Positions 17,381 to 27,206 of a stretch of DNA of 64,000 nt are shown here, piece after piece; the stretch's first letter is position 1; every line of letters begins with the position of its first letter. The stretch lies in contig CAVXKO010000005.1 in NCBI GenBank assembly GCA_963762315.1, positions 248,001 through 312,000 on the forward strand, given 5' to 3'. The notes below the pieces were generated by a model. That model saw only the letters and a list, made by a program, of their open reading frames with translations, was not told where the DNA came from and did not search any database. Source of the DNA: RPQJ01 sp963762315 (GTDB lineage: Bacteria; Pseudomonadota; Gammaproteobacteria; Steroidobacterales; Steroidobacteraceae). Made by a program: the position numbers and the translations under genes.

Positions 17381-18244
17381 CTAGCGAATCTTTCGCAGAA
17401 ACGCCTCGATCGCGGCGACGCACTCGGGCTCCTCGAGCAGGGGCGTGTGGCCGCGGTTCGGCACCGCCAGCGTCTCGAGGTCCGGCTTCTCCCGTTTCAT
17501 GCGCTCGAACGTCGCGACCGAGAGGATGTCGGAAGCCTCGCCGCGGATCGCGAGCACGGGGATCGGGCGCAAGGCCGCAAACAGCGGCCAGAGATCGGGC
17601 GCCGCCGCGACGGGGGTTGCGCGCACTGCCTCGCCGATCATCGGGTCCACGTCGAGGCGCGGCACGCCGTCCGCTTCCGTGAAGATTCGCTGCGCGTAGA
17701 CGAGCCACTCGTCCTCGCCCAGGCCGGGCAACGCCGCCTCGTAGGTGGCGCGCACCTGGGCCACGGCCTCGTTCCAGTCCGCGACCGGCGCTTGCCGGCC
17801 GACGTAGGTCGAGATTCGCTGCAACCCCTCGGGAGCGATCTCCGGCCCGATGTCGTTGAGGATCACGCCCGCGACCCGTTGCGGTTGCGTCGCCGAGATC
17901 AGCATCGAGAGAATGCCGCCGAGCGACGTGCCGAGCAGCACCAGGCGCTCGACGCCCGCATCCTCCAGCAGCAGCTGCAAGTCCTCGATGTAGGTTCCGG
18001 GGTGGTAGTTCTGCCAGATCGGGTCGTGCTGCGAACGGCCGCGGCCGCGCAGGTCGGCGCAGAGCACCCGCCGCTCGCGGGCAATGCCCGGCGCGACGAC
18101 GTCGAAATCGCGCGCATTGCGCGTGAGGCCCGGCAGGCACAACACCGGCGGCAACGGCGAACCGGGTCCCGCATAGTCGCGGTAGTGCAGCCGCAACCCG
18201 TCGCGGGAGCGGAAATAGCGCTCGGCCCAGGCCGTCGTCGTCAT
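17381..18244 (-). CDS. Alpha/beta hydrolase
   Basis: 287 residues. The nucleophile elbow is LGTSLGG and LCLPGLTRNARDFD is the oxyanion-side loop. ADLRGRGRSQHDP, an aspartate in IRGEASDILS, and the histidine in NRGHTPLLEEP complete the triad. Similar proteins are annotated as epoxide hydrolases, haloperoxidase-like or esterases; no substrate can be named. It is convergent with maoC. Confidence 0.82.
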   Translation of the reverse strand: MTTTAWAERYFRSRDGLRLHYRDYAGPGSPLPPVLCLPGLTRNARDFDVVAPGIARERRVLCADLRGRGRSQHDPIWQNYHPGTYIEDLQLLLEDAGVERLVLLGTSLGGILSMLISATQPQRVAGVILNDIGPEIAPEGLQRISTYVGRQAPVADWNEAVAQVRATYEAALPGLGEDEWLVYAQRIFTEADGVPRLDVDPMIGEAVRATPVAAAPDLWPLFAALRPIPVLAIRGEASDILSVATFERMKREKPDLETLAVPNRGHTPLLEEPECVAAIEAFLRKIR

Positions 18245-18390
18245 GTTGCCTCGTTGCGCGGCGGCGGACGTCCCGCAACGCGCGCTGCAAGGTAGATGAG
18301 CCCGGCGTGGAATTCAACGTGCGTTGCGCGCAAGGTGACGCTCGCCCAGACTTTGGCGTTACACCCGAGGAATCGAGGCTCTTGGTCAAG

Positions 18391-19446
18391 ATGACGGACG
18401 ACATTCGCGGGACCACGGTCGCCGGCCTCGTGCTGGCCGCGGTCGCCTGCGTGCTGGCCGGATGCGGTCCGCGCGAAGCACCGTCTCGAACGAGGCTCCA
18501 GGCACTTGCCATCGCTCCCGACTCCGTGACCGTGTCGGGCCTGTCCGGCGGCGGTTACATGGCCGTGCAGTTTCACGTCGCGAACTCCCGCCTCGTGCAT
18601 GGCGCGGGCATCGTCGCCGCCGGGCCGTACGGCTGCGCGGAAGACTCGATGCGCCTCGCACTGGGGCGCTGCATGCAGGGCGGCGAGGCGATCCCTACGG
18701 AGGAACTGGTGAGCGCCACCAGCCGATTTGCGCTCGAGGAGGTCATCGACCCGATTGCAGAACTGGCCGACGACCGCGTGTGGATCTTCCACGGTGCAGC
18801 GGACGACACCGTGGCCAAGCCCGTCGTCGACGCCCTCGAAGCCTATTACTCGCTGCTGGTCGAGCCGCGGAACATCAAGCGCATCGAACACCCGACGGCG
18901 GCGCACACGTTCCCGACGAACTCCAGATCGAACGGCGCCTGCGGCAGGACTGCTTCGCCCTACCTCGGCTACTGCGGCCTCGACGGCGCGCGGGAGTTGC
19001 TGCAGCACCTGTACGGCCCGCTGCAGCCCGATCGCAAGCCTGCGAACGGCGAGTTGATCGAGTTCGAGCAGCGCCCGTACGCCGAGCGGGCGGGGAGCGA
19101 GTCCTTCGCCGAGCGCGGATGGCTCTTCGTCCCCGCTCAGTGCCGCGCGGACGCCAGGAAGGCCTGCAAGCTGCACGTCGTGTTCCACGGGTGCCGGCAG
19201 GGCCGGTCGTTCGTGAACGACGCGTTCGTCAGGCGAGCGGGCTACCTGGAGACGGCAGCCGCGAACGGCATCGTCGTGCTCTTTCCGCAGGTCGAGGCAA
19301 GCTACCAGCCGCTCAACCCGAACGGCTGCTGGGACTGGTGGGGGTACGAAGGCGACTGGTACGCCGTGAAGGGCGGGCCCCAGATGCTGGCGGTGCGCGC
19401 GATGGTGGGCGACCTGCTCGGCGAGCCCGCGCCCTCGGGCCAGTGA
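18391..19446 (+). CDS. Secreted lipoprotein esterase of the PHB-depolymerase/Esterase_phd family
   Basis: 351 residues. A lipoprotein signal with lipobox VLAGC leads into a catalytic domain whose nucleophile is in VSGLSGGGYMAVQFH. An HGAADDTV aspartate segment and EHPTAAHTFPT histidine follow. The C-terminal LHVVFHGCRQG...WDWWGYEG block is typical of extracellular PHB depolymerases. It probably hydrolyses extracellular polyesters or esters at the cell surface. The ATG at 18391 was chosen because the signal peptide begins there. With the phasin at 35 kb it hints at PHA metabolism. Confidence 0.82.
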   Translation: MTDDIRGTTVAGLVLAAVACVLAGCGPREAPSRTRLQALAIAPDSVTVSGLSGGGYMAVQFHVANSRLVHGAGIVAAGPYGCAEDSMRLALGRCMQGGEAIPTEELVSATSRFALEEVIDPIAELADDRVWIFHGAADDTVAKPVVDALEAYYSLLVEPRNIKRIEHPTAAHTFPTNSRSNGACGRTASPYLGYCGLDGARELLQHLYGPLQPDRKPANGELIEFEQRPYAERAGSESFAERGWLFVPAQCRADARKACKLHVVFHGCRQGRSFVNDAFVRRAGYLETAAANGIVVLFPQVEASYQPLNPNGCWDWWGYEGDWYAVKGGPQMLAVRAMVGDLLGEPAPSGQ

Positions 19447-19447
19447 C

Positions 19448-19894
19448 TCAGGCGAGCGCGCGCAACCGCGGCGTGCCGTAGAGCACCTGCACGCGCCGCA
19501 CGCCTTTGACCCGCCGCGTCGAACGGCGGATTTCCTTAATCAGGCGCAGCAGCAGGTTGCAGTCCTCGAGGCTGCCGCCGGAGCAGTACTCCTCGCTCAG
19601 GCCGATGTGCAGCACCGTGATGTGCTCGAGGTCGGCGCGCACGTAGATGGCGACCCCGATCGGACGCTCCGTGGCGGGCTCGACCGCGAACAGGGACTGC
19701 ACGTCCGCAAGGCCCGACACCTTGACTCGCAGGCACTCGCCATCGTCGACGATTTCGGGCGGTCCGAACTGGTCGATCGCATCGACGATCTTCTGGGCAA
19801 CGCGATCCTGGCATTTGTTGAAGAACAACAACTGCTCCAGCGCCTGACGCTGGCTGCTCGCAATCCTGGAGGTGAACGAAACCGCGTTCCCCAT
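19448..19894 (-). CDS. Conserved hypothetical protein
   Basis: 148 residues, no signal or membrane segment. I do not recognise the family. It reads as a compact alpha/beta protein: a helical start (TSRIASSQRQALEQLLFFNK), a GPPEIVDDGECLRVKVSG strand pair, a central sheet (VAIYVRADLEHITVLHIGL) and an Arg/Lys-rich helix near the end. A GAAGG site lies upstream of the ATG. Its stop is one base from that of the convergent esterase. Confidence 0.6.
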   Translation of the reverse strand: MGNAVSFTSRIASSQRQALEQLLFFNKCQDRVAQKIVDAIDQFGPPEIVDDGECLRVKVSGLADVQSLFAVEPATERPIGVAIYVRADLEHITVLHIGLSEEYCSGGSLEDCNLLLRLIKEIRRSTRRVKGVRRVQVLYGTPRLRALA

Positions 19895-20176
19895 GGCAAA
19901 GCCTTCGATTGCTTGGCAGGCCGCGGACCTCGGCCCGCTCGGGATCATGCTCGCGGGCCCGGAATATGTCGAGTCGGCCCCGCCGGCGCTGCCGCATGGC
20001 CGCATTGGACCGGGTCCAATCAGGCGCGGAAAATCTTCCTGAACTTTGAATTGCTTCAGGTTTTCGACACGTGGGATTGGACGCAAGGCGCGCGCTGGCG
20101 CGCAATCGCGAATGTGCCCGGACCGTCCGAACTTCGCCAACCCCAACCCTCCGCCATACCCGCCCGTTCCGGGGCG

Positions 20177-21745
20177 ATGGTGGACGTCGTCGTGCTGTCC
20201 ACGGATGCGGAACTCTACGACGCGATCCGTGACGCGGTCGGCGAACGCAATTCCGTCTGGCGCGCGAGATCGGCCGAGGAGTCGGTCGACCTGCTGATCA
20301 CCGGACGCTGCGGCGTGCTGCTGCTCGACCTGGCGTCGGTGACGGGCCAGCCCGACAAGCTCGTCCAGCAAGTCGTCGAACAGTTCCCCGACGTGGTCGT
20401 CTGCGTCGCCGGTCGTCGTGAGGACGAGCCCGTGCTCGCGCCGCTGATCAGCGACGGCCTCGTCTATCGCTTCATGCACAAGCCGCTCTCGCCGCGGCGC
20501 GCCGGCATGTTCCTGCAGGCCGCGATCCGTCATCACTGCGAGCGCCGTGATTCCCTGGCGGCGCCGGACCCGGTCCTGGCGACGGTCAGGCGGCTCCCGA
20601 GTCGCTTCGACCCGATGAAGTGGGTATTCGTCGCGGTCGGCGTGGCGCTGTTCGTGATGCTGCTGTCCGTCGCGCTCGACGATCGCGCCCAGCCACCCGC
20701 CGAACCCGCTGCAGGCCCGGCCTACGTCAACACGCCCGCGCAGGCGGACCCGGTCCTTTCGCGCGCCCGCGCGGCATTCGACGCCGGCCGCTACGAATCG
20801 CCGCTCGGACGCAATGCGCTCGACCTGTACAAGGCGGTGCTGCTCGTGCACCCGGAGAACACGGAGGCACAGACGGGTCTCGACGATACGATCGAGCACA
20901 TTCTGCTGAATGCGCGCGTCGCGCTCGACACGGGAGACGAAGTCGAAGCGCAGCGCCTCGTGGATCGTGCGCTCGAAGCGGATCCCGGCCGTCGCACAGC
21001 CCTGCAGCTCGCGCAGCAGATCAAGGCGATGAACGAGCCCGCGGTCGCGACCGAAGCCGCACCGGCCGTGTCGGTCGCGACCCCGGTGGCGATCCCGGCT
21101 GCAGCCCCGGCCCCCCGATCTCCGCCCGCACCGCCTGCCACCGTTGCCACGCCGGTCGCGGCGGTTCCATCGAAACCTCTGCCTGGACCCGTCACCAGGC
21201 TGCCGCCGGTGAACGGTGCCAAAGCTCCCGAGACAGCTGCAGTCGCGCCGGCGCCGATCGTCGTCCGACCGGACCCGCTCGCCGCGCGTATCACGAACGC
21301 GAAGGACAACATGGGCAGCCTGCCGCCGCGCCAGCCGATCTACGCGCGCAAGGTCGAGCCGCTGCCGATCGCCGGTTACGTGACCCCGCGCGAGGCGGAT
21401 GCCCCGAATGCAGCGCCCGCGATGACCGAGCGCGCGAGCGGCGCGTTTGGGACGGTGGCACCGGCTTCACCCGGCGATTCGCTCGAACGCCTGGTGGTCG
21501 CCGATCCAGTGTATCCGGTGCAGGCGTTGCGCAATCGCACCGAGGGCTGGGTGCTGCTGGAGTTCACGGTCACACCGAAAGGCAACGTCGTCGACATCGC
21601 CGTGGTCGACGCCGAACCCAAGGGGATCTTCGACCAGGCAGCGGCTGATGCGCTGTCGCAATGGAGATTCCGGCCGCGCATCGTGAACGGGCAGCCGGTT
21701 GCCCAGCGCTCGACGCTGACGATGCGCTTCAACGTCGACGGCTGA
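20177..21745 (+). CDS. Receiver-like/transmembrane/TonB C-terminal chimera
   Basis: 522 residues. Residues 1-~125 look like a response-regulator receiver: Asp51 in VLLLDLA and Lys in MHKPLS at the expected strand ends, with the acidic pocket reduced. A single membrane helix (~153-172) follows, then TPR-like helices (~190-290). A Pro/Ala linker leads to a TonB C-terminal domain (~430-522: VVADPVYPVQALRNRTEGWVLLEFTV...ALSQWRFRPRI). A TonB carboxy domain normally delivers proton-motive energy to outer-membrane receptors. No exbB/exbD is adjacent. Start at 20177 follows a CCGGGGCG ribosome site. Confidence 0.8.
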   Translation: MVDVVVLSTDAELYDAIRDAVGERNSVWRARSAEESVDLLITGRCGVLLLDLASVTGQPDKLVQQVVEQFPDVVVCVAGRREDEPVLAPLISDGLVYRFMHKPLSPRRAGMFLQAAIRHHCERRDSLAAPDPVLATVRRLPSRFDPMKWVFVAVGVALFVMLLSVALDDRAQPPAEPAAGPAYVNTPAQADPVLSRARAAFDAGRYESPLGRNALDLYKAVLLVHPENTEAQTGLDDTIEHILLNARVALDTGDEVEAQRLVDRALEADPGRRTALQLAQQIKAMNEPAVATEAAPAVSVATPVAIPAAAPAPRSPPAPPATVATPVAAVPSKPLPGPVTRLPPVNGAKAPETAAVAPAPIVVRPDPLAARITNAKDNMGSLPPRQPIYARKVEPLPIAGYVTPREADAPNAAPAMTERASGAFGTVAPASPGDSLERLVVADPVYPVQALRNRTEGWVLLEFTVTPKGNVVDIAVVDAEPKGIFDQAAADALSQWRFRPRIVNGQPVAQRSTLTMRFNVDG

Positions 21746-21750
21746 CCGGC

Positions 21751-23163
21751 CTACGGCAGCGTGGCGAGATCGAGGCGCTGGCCCGCTCGCGCCACTTCGG
21801 CACGAGCGCCGGCCTTCACGAGCGCATCCCGCAGTCCTTCCGCGCCGTCCGCCTCGCCGTGCACCAGCCACACCGGCGGACGGCCCTGCACGCCCGAATA
21901 CCAGCGCAGCAGGTCGGCCTGGTCGCCGTGCGCGGAGAACCCGCCGAGGGTATGGATGCGTGCGGCGACGTGCACGGGCGATCCGTGGATGCGCACGACC
22001 GGCCGCTTGTCGACGATCGCCCGGCCAAGCGTCCCGACCGCCTGGTACCCGGTGAACACGACGTCGCATTCCGGCCGCGAGAGGTTGTGCTTCAAGTGGT
22101 GGACGATGCGCCCGCCGGTGCACATGCCGCTGCCGGCGATGACGATCGCGCCGTTGCGAAGCTTGTTGATGGCCATCGACTCGTCGACGCTGCGGCACAG
22201 CTTGAGGTTCGGCAACGGCGCCAGATCGCCGGTGCGCAGCCTCGCGGCGCGCGCCTCCTCGTCGTACAACTCGGTGTGCGACCAGTACACGCGCGACGCC
22301 TCGATCGCCATCGGGCTGTCGAGGAAGATCTGCCAGTCGGCGAGCTGCCAATCGTCGTAATGCGTGCTCATTTCGTAGAGCACGTCCTGCGTGCGCCCGA
22401 CCGCGAAGGCCGGGATCAGCACGTTGCCGCCGTCGCGACTCGCGTCACGCAGGATCGCGCCGAATTCGCCCAGCGTCTCCTCGCGCTCGCGGTGCCTGCG
22501 ATTGCCGTAGGTGCTCTCCATGAGCACCAGGTCGGCGGGGCCGTCCGCCTCGGGGTCGCGCAGGATCGGCGAGTCGTACTGGCCGAGGTCGCCGCTGAAC
22601 ACGATGCGGCGCTCCGTCGGCCCTTCGCGCAGGCGCAGCCAGACACTGGCCGAGCCGAGGATGTGCCCGGCATCGTGGAACGTGACCGCGAGGCCCGGCA
22701 ACACTTCCGTCTCGCGCCCGTAGGGCACGGTGCGGATCTGCGCCACGGTCTCGGCGGCGTCGTCCACCGTGTACAGCGGCTCGGCCGCCCGGTAATTTCC
22801 TTTCTGTGAGCGCTTCTGCTCGCGCTTGCGGTTCTCGCGCTCGGCCTCGCGTTCCGACATGGCCGCGCAATCGGCCAGCAGGATGCTCGCGAGGTCGCGA
22901 CACGCCGCCGTCGCATGGATGGGGCCGCGAAAGCCCCGCTTGCGCAGCAGCGGCAGCCGGCCGCAGTGATCGATGTGCGCGTGACTCAGGACGACCGCGT
23001 CGATACCTGCGGCGTCGAACGGAAACGGCTCGCGATTGCGTTCGTCGGGATGCTCGCCGCCCTGGATCAGCCCGCAGTCGAGCAATACGGTGCGGCCGCC
23101 GATCGTGAGAATGTGGCACGAGCCGGTGACTTCACCGGCCGCGCCAAAGAACTCGAGGTGCAT
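21751..23163 (-). CDS. MBL-fold beta-CASP RNA-processing exonuclease
   Basis: 470 residues. Metallo-beta-lactamase motifs are SHAHIDHCGRLP, FHDAGHILGSAS and FSGDLGQYDSPIL. The beta-CASP insert follows (LMESTYGNRRH, VLIPAFAVGRTQDVLY), with IVIAGSGMCTGGRIVHHL and HTLGGFSAHGDQADLL closing the metal site. This is the YSH1/CPSF73-like prokaryotic group, expected to cut RNA. It ends 5 bases from the convergent TonB chimera. Confidence 0.9.
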   Translation of the reverse strand: MHLEFFGAAGEVTGSCHILTIGGRTVLLDCGLIQGGEHPDERNREPFPFDAAGIDAVVLSHAHIDHCGRLPLLRKRGFRGPIHATAACRDLASILLADCAAMSEREAERENRKREQKRSQKGNYRAAEPLYTVDDAAETVAQIRTVPYGRETEVLPGLAVTFHDAGHILGSASVWLRLREGPTERRIVFSGDLGQYDSPILRDPEADGPADLVLMESTYGNRRHREREETLGEFGAILRDASRDGGNVLIPAFAVGRTQDVLYEMSTHYDDWQLADWQIFLDSPMAIEASRVYWSHTELYDEEARAARLRTGDLAPLPNLKLCRSVDESMAINKLRNGAIVIAGSGMCTGGRIVHHLKHNLSRPECDVVFTGYQAVGTLGRAIVDKRPVVRIHGSPVHVAARIHTLGGFSAHGDQADLLRWYSGVQGRPPVWLVHGEADGAEGLRDALVKAGARAEVARAGQRLDLATLP

Positions 23164-23172
23164 CCTGCGGCC

Positions 23173-25759
23173 TCAGGCAATCCGCTGGTCGGAAACGGCC
23201 GCATGCGGTGTGCTCGCCGGTCCCGCCCGGTCGCGCAACACGTTGACCGCGGCCTTCACGACTCGCGCGTCGTAGCGCCGCCCCGCCTGCAATTGCAGTT
23301 CTTCGATACAGGCGTTGAGCGACAGCGCCGCGCGCTGGGGACGCGGCGATAGCATGGCCTCGACGGCGTCGGCCACCGCGACGATGCGGGCCTCGAAGAG
23401 AATCTCCTCGCCCTTCATGCCGCGCGGGTAACCGGAACCATCGAGGCGCTCGTGGTGCTGGCGCACGGCATCGGCCACCGGCCACGGGAATTCGATGCGC
23501 TTCAGCGATTCGGCGCCACGCTCGGCGTGCGTCTTGACGAGGTCGAACTCGGCGGCGGTCAGCGTGCCGGGCCGCCACAGGAGCTCGCGCGGTATCTGCA
23601 GCATGCCGACGTCGATCAGCTGCGCGATCACGCGCAATCCGCGCACCGTGTGGCCCGGCAATCCGAGCGCCACGCCGATGCCGGCCGCCAGTTCGGCGAC
23701 GCGGCGCGACCGCCCGATCTTGCAGCCGTCCTGCGACTCGGACAGGGATGCCAGCGTCTCGATGGCGCCGAACATCACGCGTTCCATGTGATCCATCGCG
23801 CTCACGACCTCGGCGTCGGAGCGGCGGCGGCGCATCAGCTTCCAGAGACTGTCGGAAATCTGCGCGGCATGCCGTCGATCGTCGTCGTCATACGCTTCGG
23901 GCTTGTCGGCCAGGAGCAGCACGCCGACCAGCCTGCCACCTTCCGCGATCGGCGTTGCGAGCTGCCGGCGCAGCGACGCGGGCAGTCCGGCTGCGCGCAA
24001 CGCGCCGGTTTCCTCGGCGGTTTCACGCACGATGGGCCGCTGCGAGCTGAAGCACTCGAACAGCGCGGTGCCGCCCGGCGGCTGGCCGCGCCAGCGCGCG
24101 ATCATGGACAGCGCTTCGGGGGAGACTTCGCCACCGCGACGCGCGGCGAGCTCCAGCTGCGCGGCGTCGGGCAGCGCGAGGAACACGTAACCCGCCGGGC
24201 TGCCGGTCAGCTCCTGCACCAGTTCAAGCGCGTGCGCCTGAATTTCACTCTCGGTGAGCGAATGCGCACGCTGGGTCAGTTCGAGCAGGCCGGCGACGCG
24301 ACGACTGTCGCGCTCGTTGCGTTCCGCATTGCGCAGGCGGCCGGTGATTTCCTGCACGGTGACGACCGACAGTCCTTCGGGCTCCCAAGGCCTCCGTGAC
24401 CGCCACGTCGACATCGATGATTGCGCCGTCAGGCCGGCGCCAGCGCGTGACGCGAGCGGGCGGCCCGCGATCGTCCAGGGACGGGTTGCGCGCCGTGGCC
24501 TCCGCGTCCGACGCTACCTCGAGCTGCGACAGCGTGAGCTCGCCGATCCGATCGGCTTCGACGCCCAACAGCTTCAGGAAAGCGGGATTGGCGTATCTCA
24601 GCCGCCCCTCCCTGTCTGCGATGCAGCACGCGGCCGGCAGATGCTGCAGCGCGCGGGCTCGAAACTCGAATTCTGCCGCGTGCGCCTGCTCGACACGCTC
24701 GGTCGTGACGTCGCGCGCGGTGATCAGCCAATGTGCGCGGCCGCCGTAGGACACGGAGCGGCGGCGAATCTCGAGCACGACTTTCGTGCCGTCGGGGCGC
24801 GCGATCGTCGCGTCGAGCGGTTTCGCGACGTCCTCGCCGAGTTCGAAACCCGGCAGCAGGTCGCCGAGGATACGTCCGCGCAGCTTCTCGCCTTCCGTGC
24901 CGAAGAGGGCCGCAGCAGCGTCGTTGGCGAGCTGCAGCTTGCGCGACTCCATGTCGCACAACCACGTGGGCATGGGTTGCGCCATGAACAGCCGCTCGGT
25001 GTCGGCCGCGGCCGACTGGATGCGGAGACGGGAATTCTGGACTTCCGTCAGGCGCGACTCGAGGAGCGCCAGCTTGCCGGAGTCCGCACGCGACTCCTCG
25101 GCGTTGTTGCGGGCCTTCGACTCGGCCTGAACGAGGTGCTGTTGCGCGGTTTCGAGGTCGCGGATGCGGTTCTGCAGCTCCTTGATACGCTGCGATTCCG
25201 ACGCTGCGAATTCGCTGCGTGCGCGCGCCTCGCGCTCGGCTCGTTCGCGGGCCGCACGCTCCGCGTCGACGAGGCGCGAGTTGGCCGCTTCCAGTTCGTG
25301 GATCTGTTTTTCGACGTCGGCGATCTTGCGCCGGTCCTGCTCACGCTTATCGATCAGTTCCGGAACGAGGGCCGGCATACGCATCGTGCCCGAGCCCGGC
25401 GCAGCCTCGGCGATGGCGGTGACGAGGTCTTCGAGCGTGGATCCCTTGGCGAGGAAGCGATCCGCGCCCACCTCGGCCGCGAACGCCTCGTACTTCGGGC
25501 CCTCGACGCGAGTCGAGAACAGCAGCACGGGCACGTGCTGGAGCGTCGGGTCTTCCTTGATCCGGCGGCAGAGGGCAAAGCCGTCGAGGCGCGGCAGGAG
25601 CACGTCGCTGACGACGAAGTGCGGCGCGTCGCGGCGGACGATGTCGATCGCTTCGATGCCCGACCGGGCCTTGACGATGCGAAAGCCGTGCGTCGACAGG
25701 AACGTCTCGATCGTCGAGAGATCCTGGTCGCGTTCATAGGCCAGCAGGACCGTCTTCAT
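23173..25759 (-). pseudogene. REC-PAS-PAS-GAF-degenerate HD-GYP signalling protein, frameshifted
   Basis: Read from 25759: a receiver domain (1-~120, phosphoacceptor in VVSDVLLPRLDGF), a long coiled coil (~140-250), and two PAS domains. The frame then breaks near 24392, in a GGG run in the second PAS. Removing one G gives VTEALEPEGLSVVTVQEITG and restores reading into a GAF domain and an HD-GYP-like domain ending at 23173. The HD motif is degenerate: LIDVGML replaces the usual LHDIGKI, while THAERG and HHERLDGSGYP are kept. Cyclic-di-GMP hydrolysis is therefore doubtful. The second half could also start independently at 24414 (ATG), but domain continuity favours one gene. Confidence 0.75.
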
Positions 25760-25819
25760 GGCAGCTCGCCGTCCTCCACTTGCAGCGGTCCGCCGCCCGC
25801 GCCAAACATTCGGGACACC

Positions 25820-25848
25820 ATGATTCTCAATGGCTTAACCGTGGCCAA
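25820..25848 (-). promoter_or_regulatory. Candidate sigma-70 promoter for the REC-PAS-GAF-HD gene
   Basis: On the minus strand TTGGCC and AATCAT are separated by 17 bases and point at the start codon at 25759, about 55 bases downstream of the predicted start site. Only 4 of 6 bases match in the -10. Confidence 0.35.
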
Positions 25849-26025
25849 GTATGCTCCATGGGGCCCGCAGGGCCAAAACTGCGTCCTGCCGCAAGACACT
25901 CGTCACAGAATACCGGAACAGACCGTGCGGCAGGTCCGGATTGGACGGGCGCGCGCGGAGGCCCGGGCGTCGAGCCCGGGCAAAGCGGGCACCAACGTGG
26001 GCGCGCGCCGGCCGCGCCCGCGGCT

Positions 26026-26481
26026 TCAGGCCGGCAGCAGCTCCGCGGCCGACTTCGGCAAGTGCTTGTGCAGCGCCTCGACGGAGCTGTGGACGAGGTC
26101 CTTGCGGACCTCGTGCACGACCCGCTCGCGAGTCGGCTTTGAGAGCTCGTCGCGCATCAGGCCGAGGAACGGCGGCCCGGCGACGACGATCAGTTCTTCG
26201 AACTCATCCTTGCGCCGTGCCTCATCGAGTCGGCGGGCAATCCGTCGCGCGAAGCGGACGGCCTCGAGATATCGCGGGTCATTCTCGCGTCCGACGGCGT
26301 GCCTCGCGCTGCCAAAGCTCTCTCGGACACGTCCCGGACGATCGCTCGAGAAGTCGCGATCGTGCAGGTGGGCGGCCGGATCGGAAATCCGTCCCACTTC
26401 CTTCGGACGCGTACGGAGCGAAGAAGAATCGTAGAAGATGGCTTCGGCCTGGTCGGCCACGACGATACGGATACGGCTCAT
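26026..26481 (-). CDS. Host attachment protein family (baeRF-like)
   Basis: 151 residues, matching the Rhizobium/Agrobacterium-type host-attachment protein family, whose fold relates to release-factor eRF1 domains. Recognisable parts are IRIVVADQAEAIFYDSS, DFSSDRPGRVRESFG, RFARRIARRLDEARR, ELIVVAGPPFLGLMRDEL and VHEVRKDLVHSSVEALHKHLP. Function is poorly known. The ATG at 26481 has AGGAG upstream. Confidence 0.8.
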   Translation of the reverse strand: MSRIRIVVADQAEAIFYDSSSLRTRPKEVGRISDPAAHLHDRDFSSDRPGRVRESFGSARHAVGRENDPRYLEAVRFARRIARRLDEARRKDEFEELIVVAGPPFLGLMRDELSKPTRERVVHEVRKDLVHSSVEALHKHLPKSAAELLPA

Positions 26482-26606
26482 GGCTTTCTCCTGGATCACG
26501 GCCCCAGCCTGCTCCGCTGCCGCTCGCGGGGCAATGCGTGGAAAGTGCATGAATCCCTGCTGACCTCGGGCCTCGCAAGCGGTACGCTGCACTCGTGGAA
26601 TCGAAA

Positions 26607-27206
26607 ATGAATCGCATGAAGAACGGAACCTGGCTGCCGGCACTGGTGCTCGCCGCGCTCGCCGGATGCGCATCGCCCTGGTCGGTGGACTCGTTCGAAG
26701 CCCCCGACGCCGGTCTTGCGGCACGCGGCACTTACTTCATCAAGGGCGGCGACCTCGGCACGCCGATCTCCGTCGAACCGGGTGTCATGCAGCGTCTCGA
26801 CGAGTCGCTGCGCGCCACGCTCCGGGACGAATTCGGCCGCAAGGGATATACGGAAGCGCCGGACGCCGCGACCGCCGAGTTGGTCGTGTCGTACCAGGTG
26901 GCGGGCACGCGCAAGTTCGTCATGGCCGACGATCACCGCGTCGGTGCGCCCTCGCCCAACTCGGTGCTGAGCCCGAGCGCCGCCCAGCCGCCGCCACTCT
27001 CGTCGGTGCCGCGCGAGCAGACGGTGCGCGAGGGCACGGTGATCGTATTCGTCGACGACCCGGCGAGCGGCCACCTGCTGTGGCGAGGCATGATCTCCGC
27101 GGAGACCCGCACCGGATCGTCCGATGAGACCATTCGCACGGTGACGGACATGGCGCGTCACATCGCGCAGGAAATTCCCGCGCGCGCGGGTCAGGCGCCG
27201 AAATAG
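26607..27206 (+). CDS. DUF4136-type lipoprotein
   Basis: 199 residues from ATG 26607 (an in-frame GTG lies at 26595, another ATG at 26616). The lipobox ALAGC follows a short signal. The rest resembles DUF4136: FEAPDAGLAARGTYFI, LRDEFGRKGYTEA, ADLVVSYQV-type core (here AELVVSYQVAG) and GTVIVFVDDPASGHLLWRG. Probably an envelope lipoprotein of unknown role. It overlaps the end of the convergent redoxin gene by 16 bases. Confidence 0.78.
   Translation: MNRMKNGTWLPALVLAALAGCASPWSVDSFEAPDAGLAARGTYFIKGGDLGTPISVEPGVMQRLDESLRATLRDEFGRKGYTEAPDAATAELVVSYQVAGTRKFVMADDHRVGAPSPNSVLSPSAAQPPPLSSVPREQTVREGTVIVFVDDPASGHLLWRGMISAETRTGSSDETIRTVTDMARHIAQEIPARAGQAPK

Noticed and set aside
23173..24414. Independent GAF-HD protein gene
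   Set aside because: Its apparent first residues are the out-of-frame end of a PAS domain, and removing one base fuses it with the upstream REC-PAS-PAS gene.
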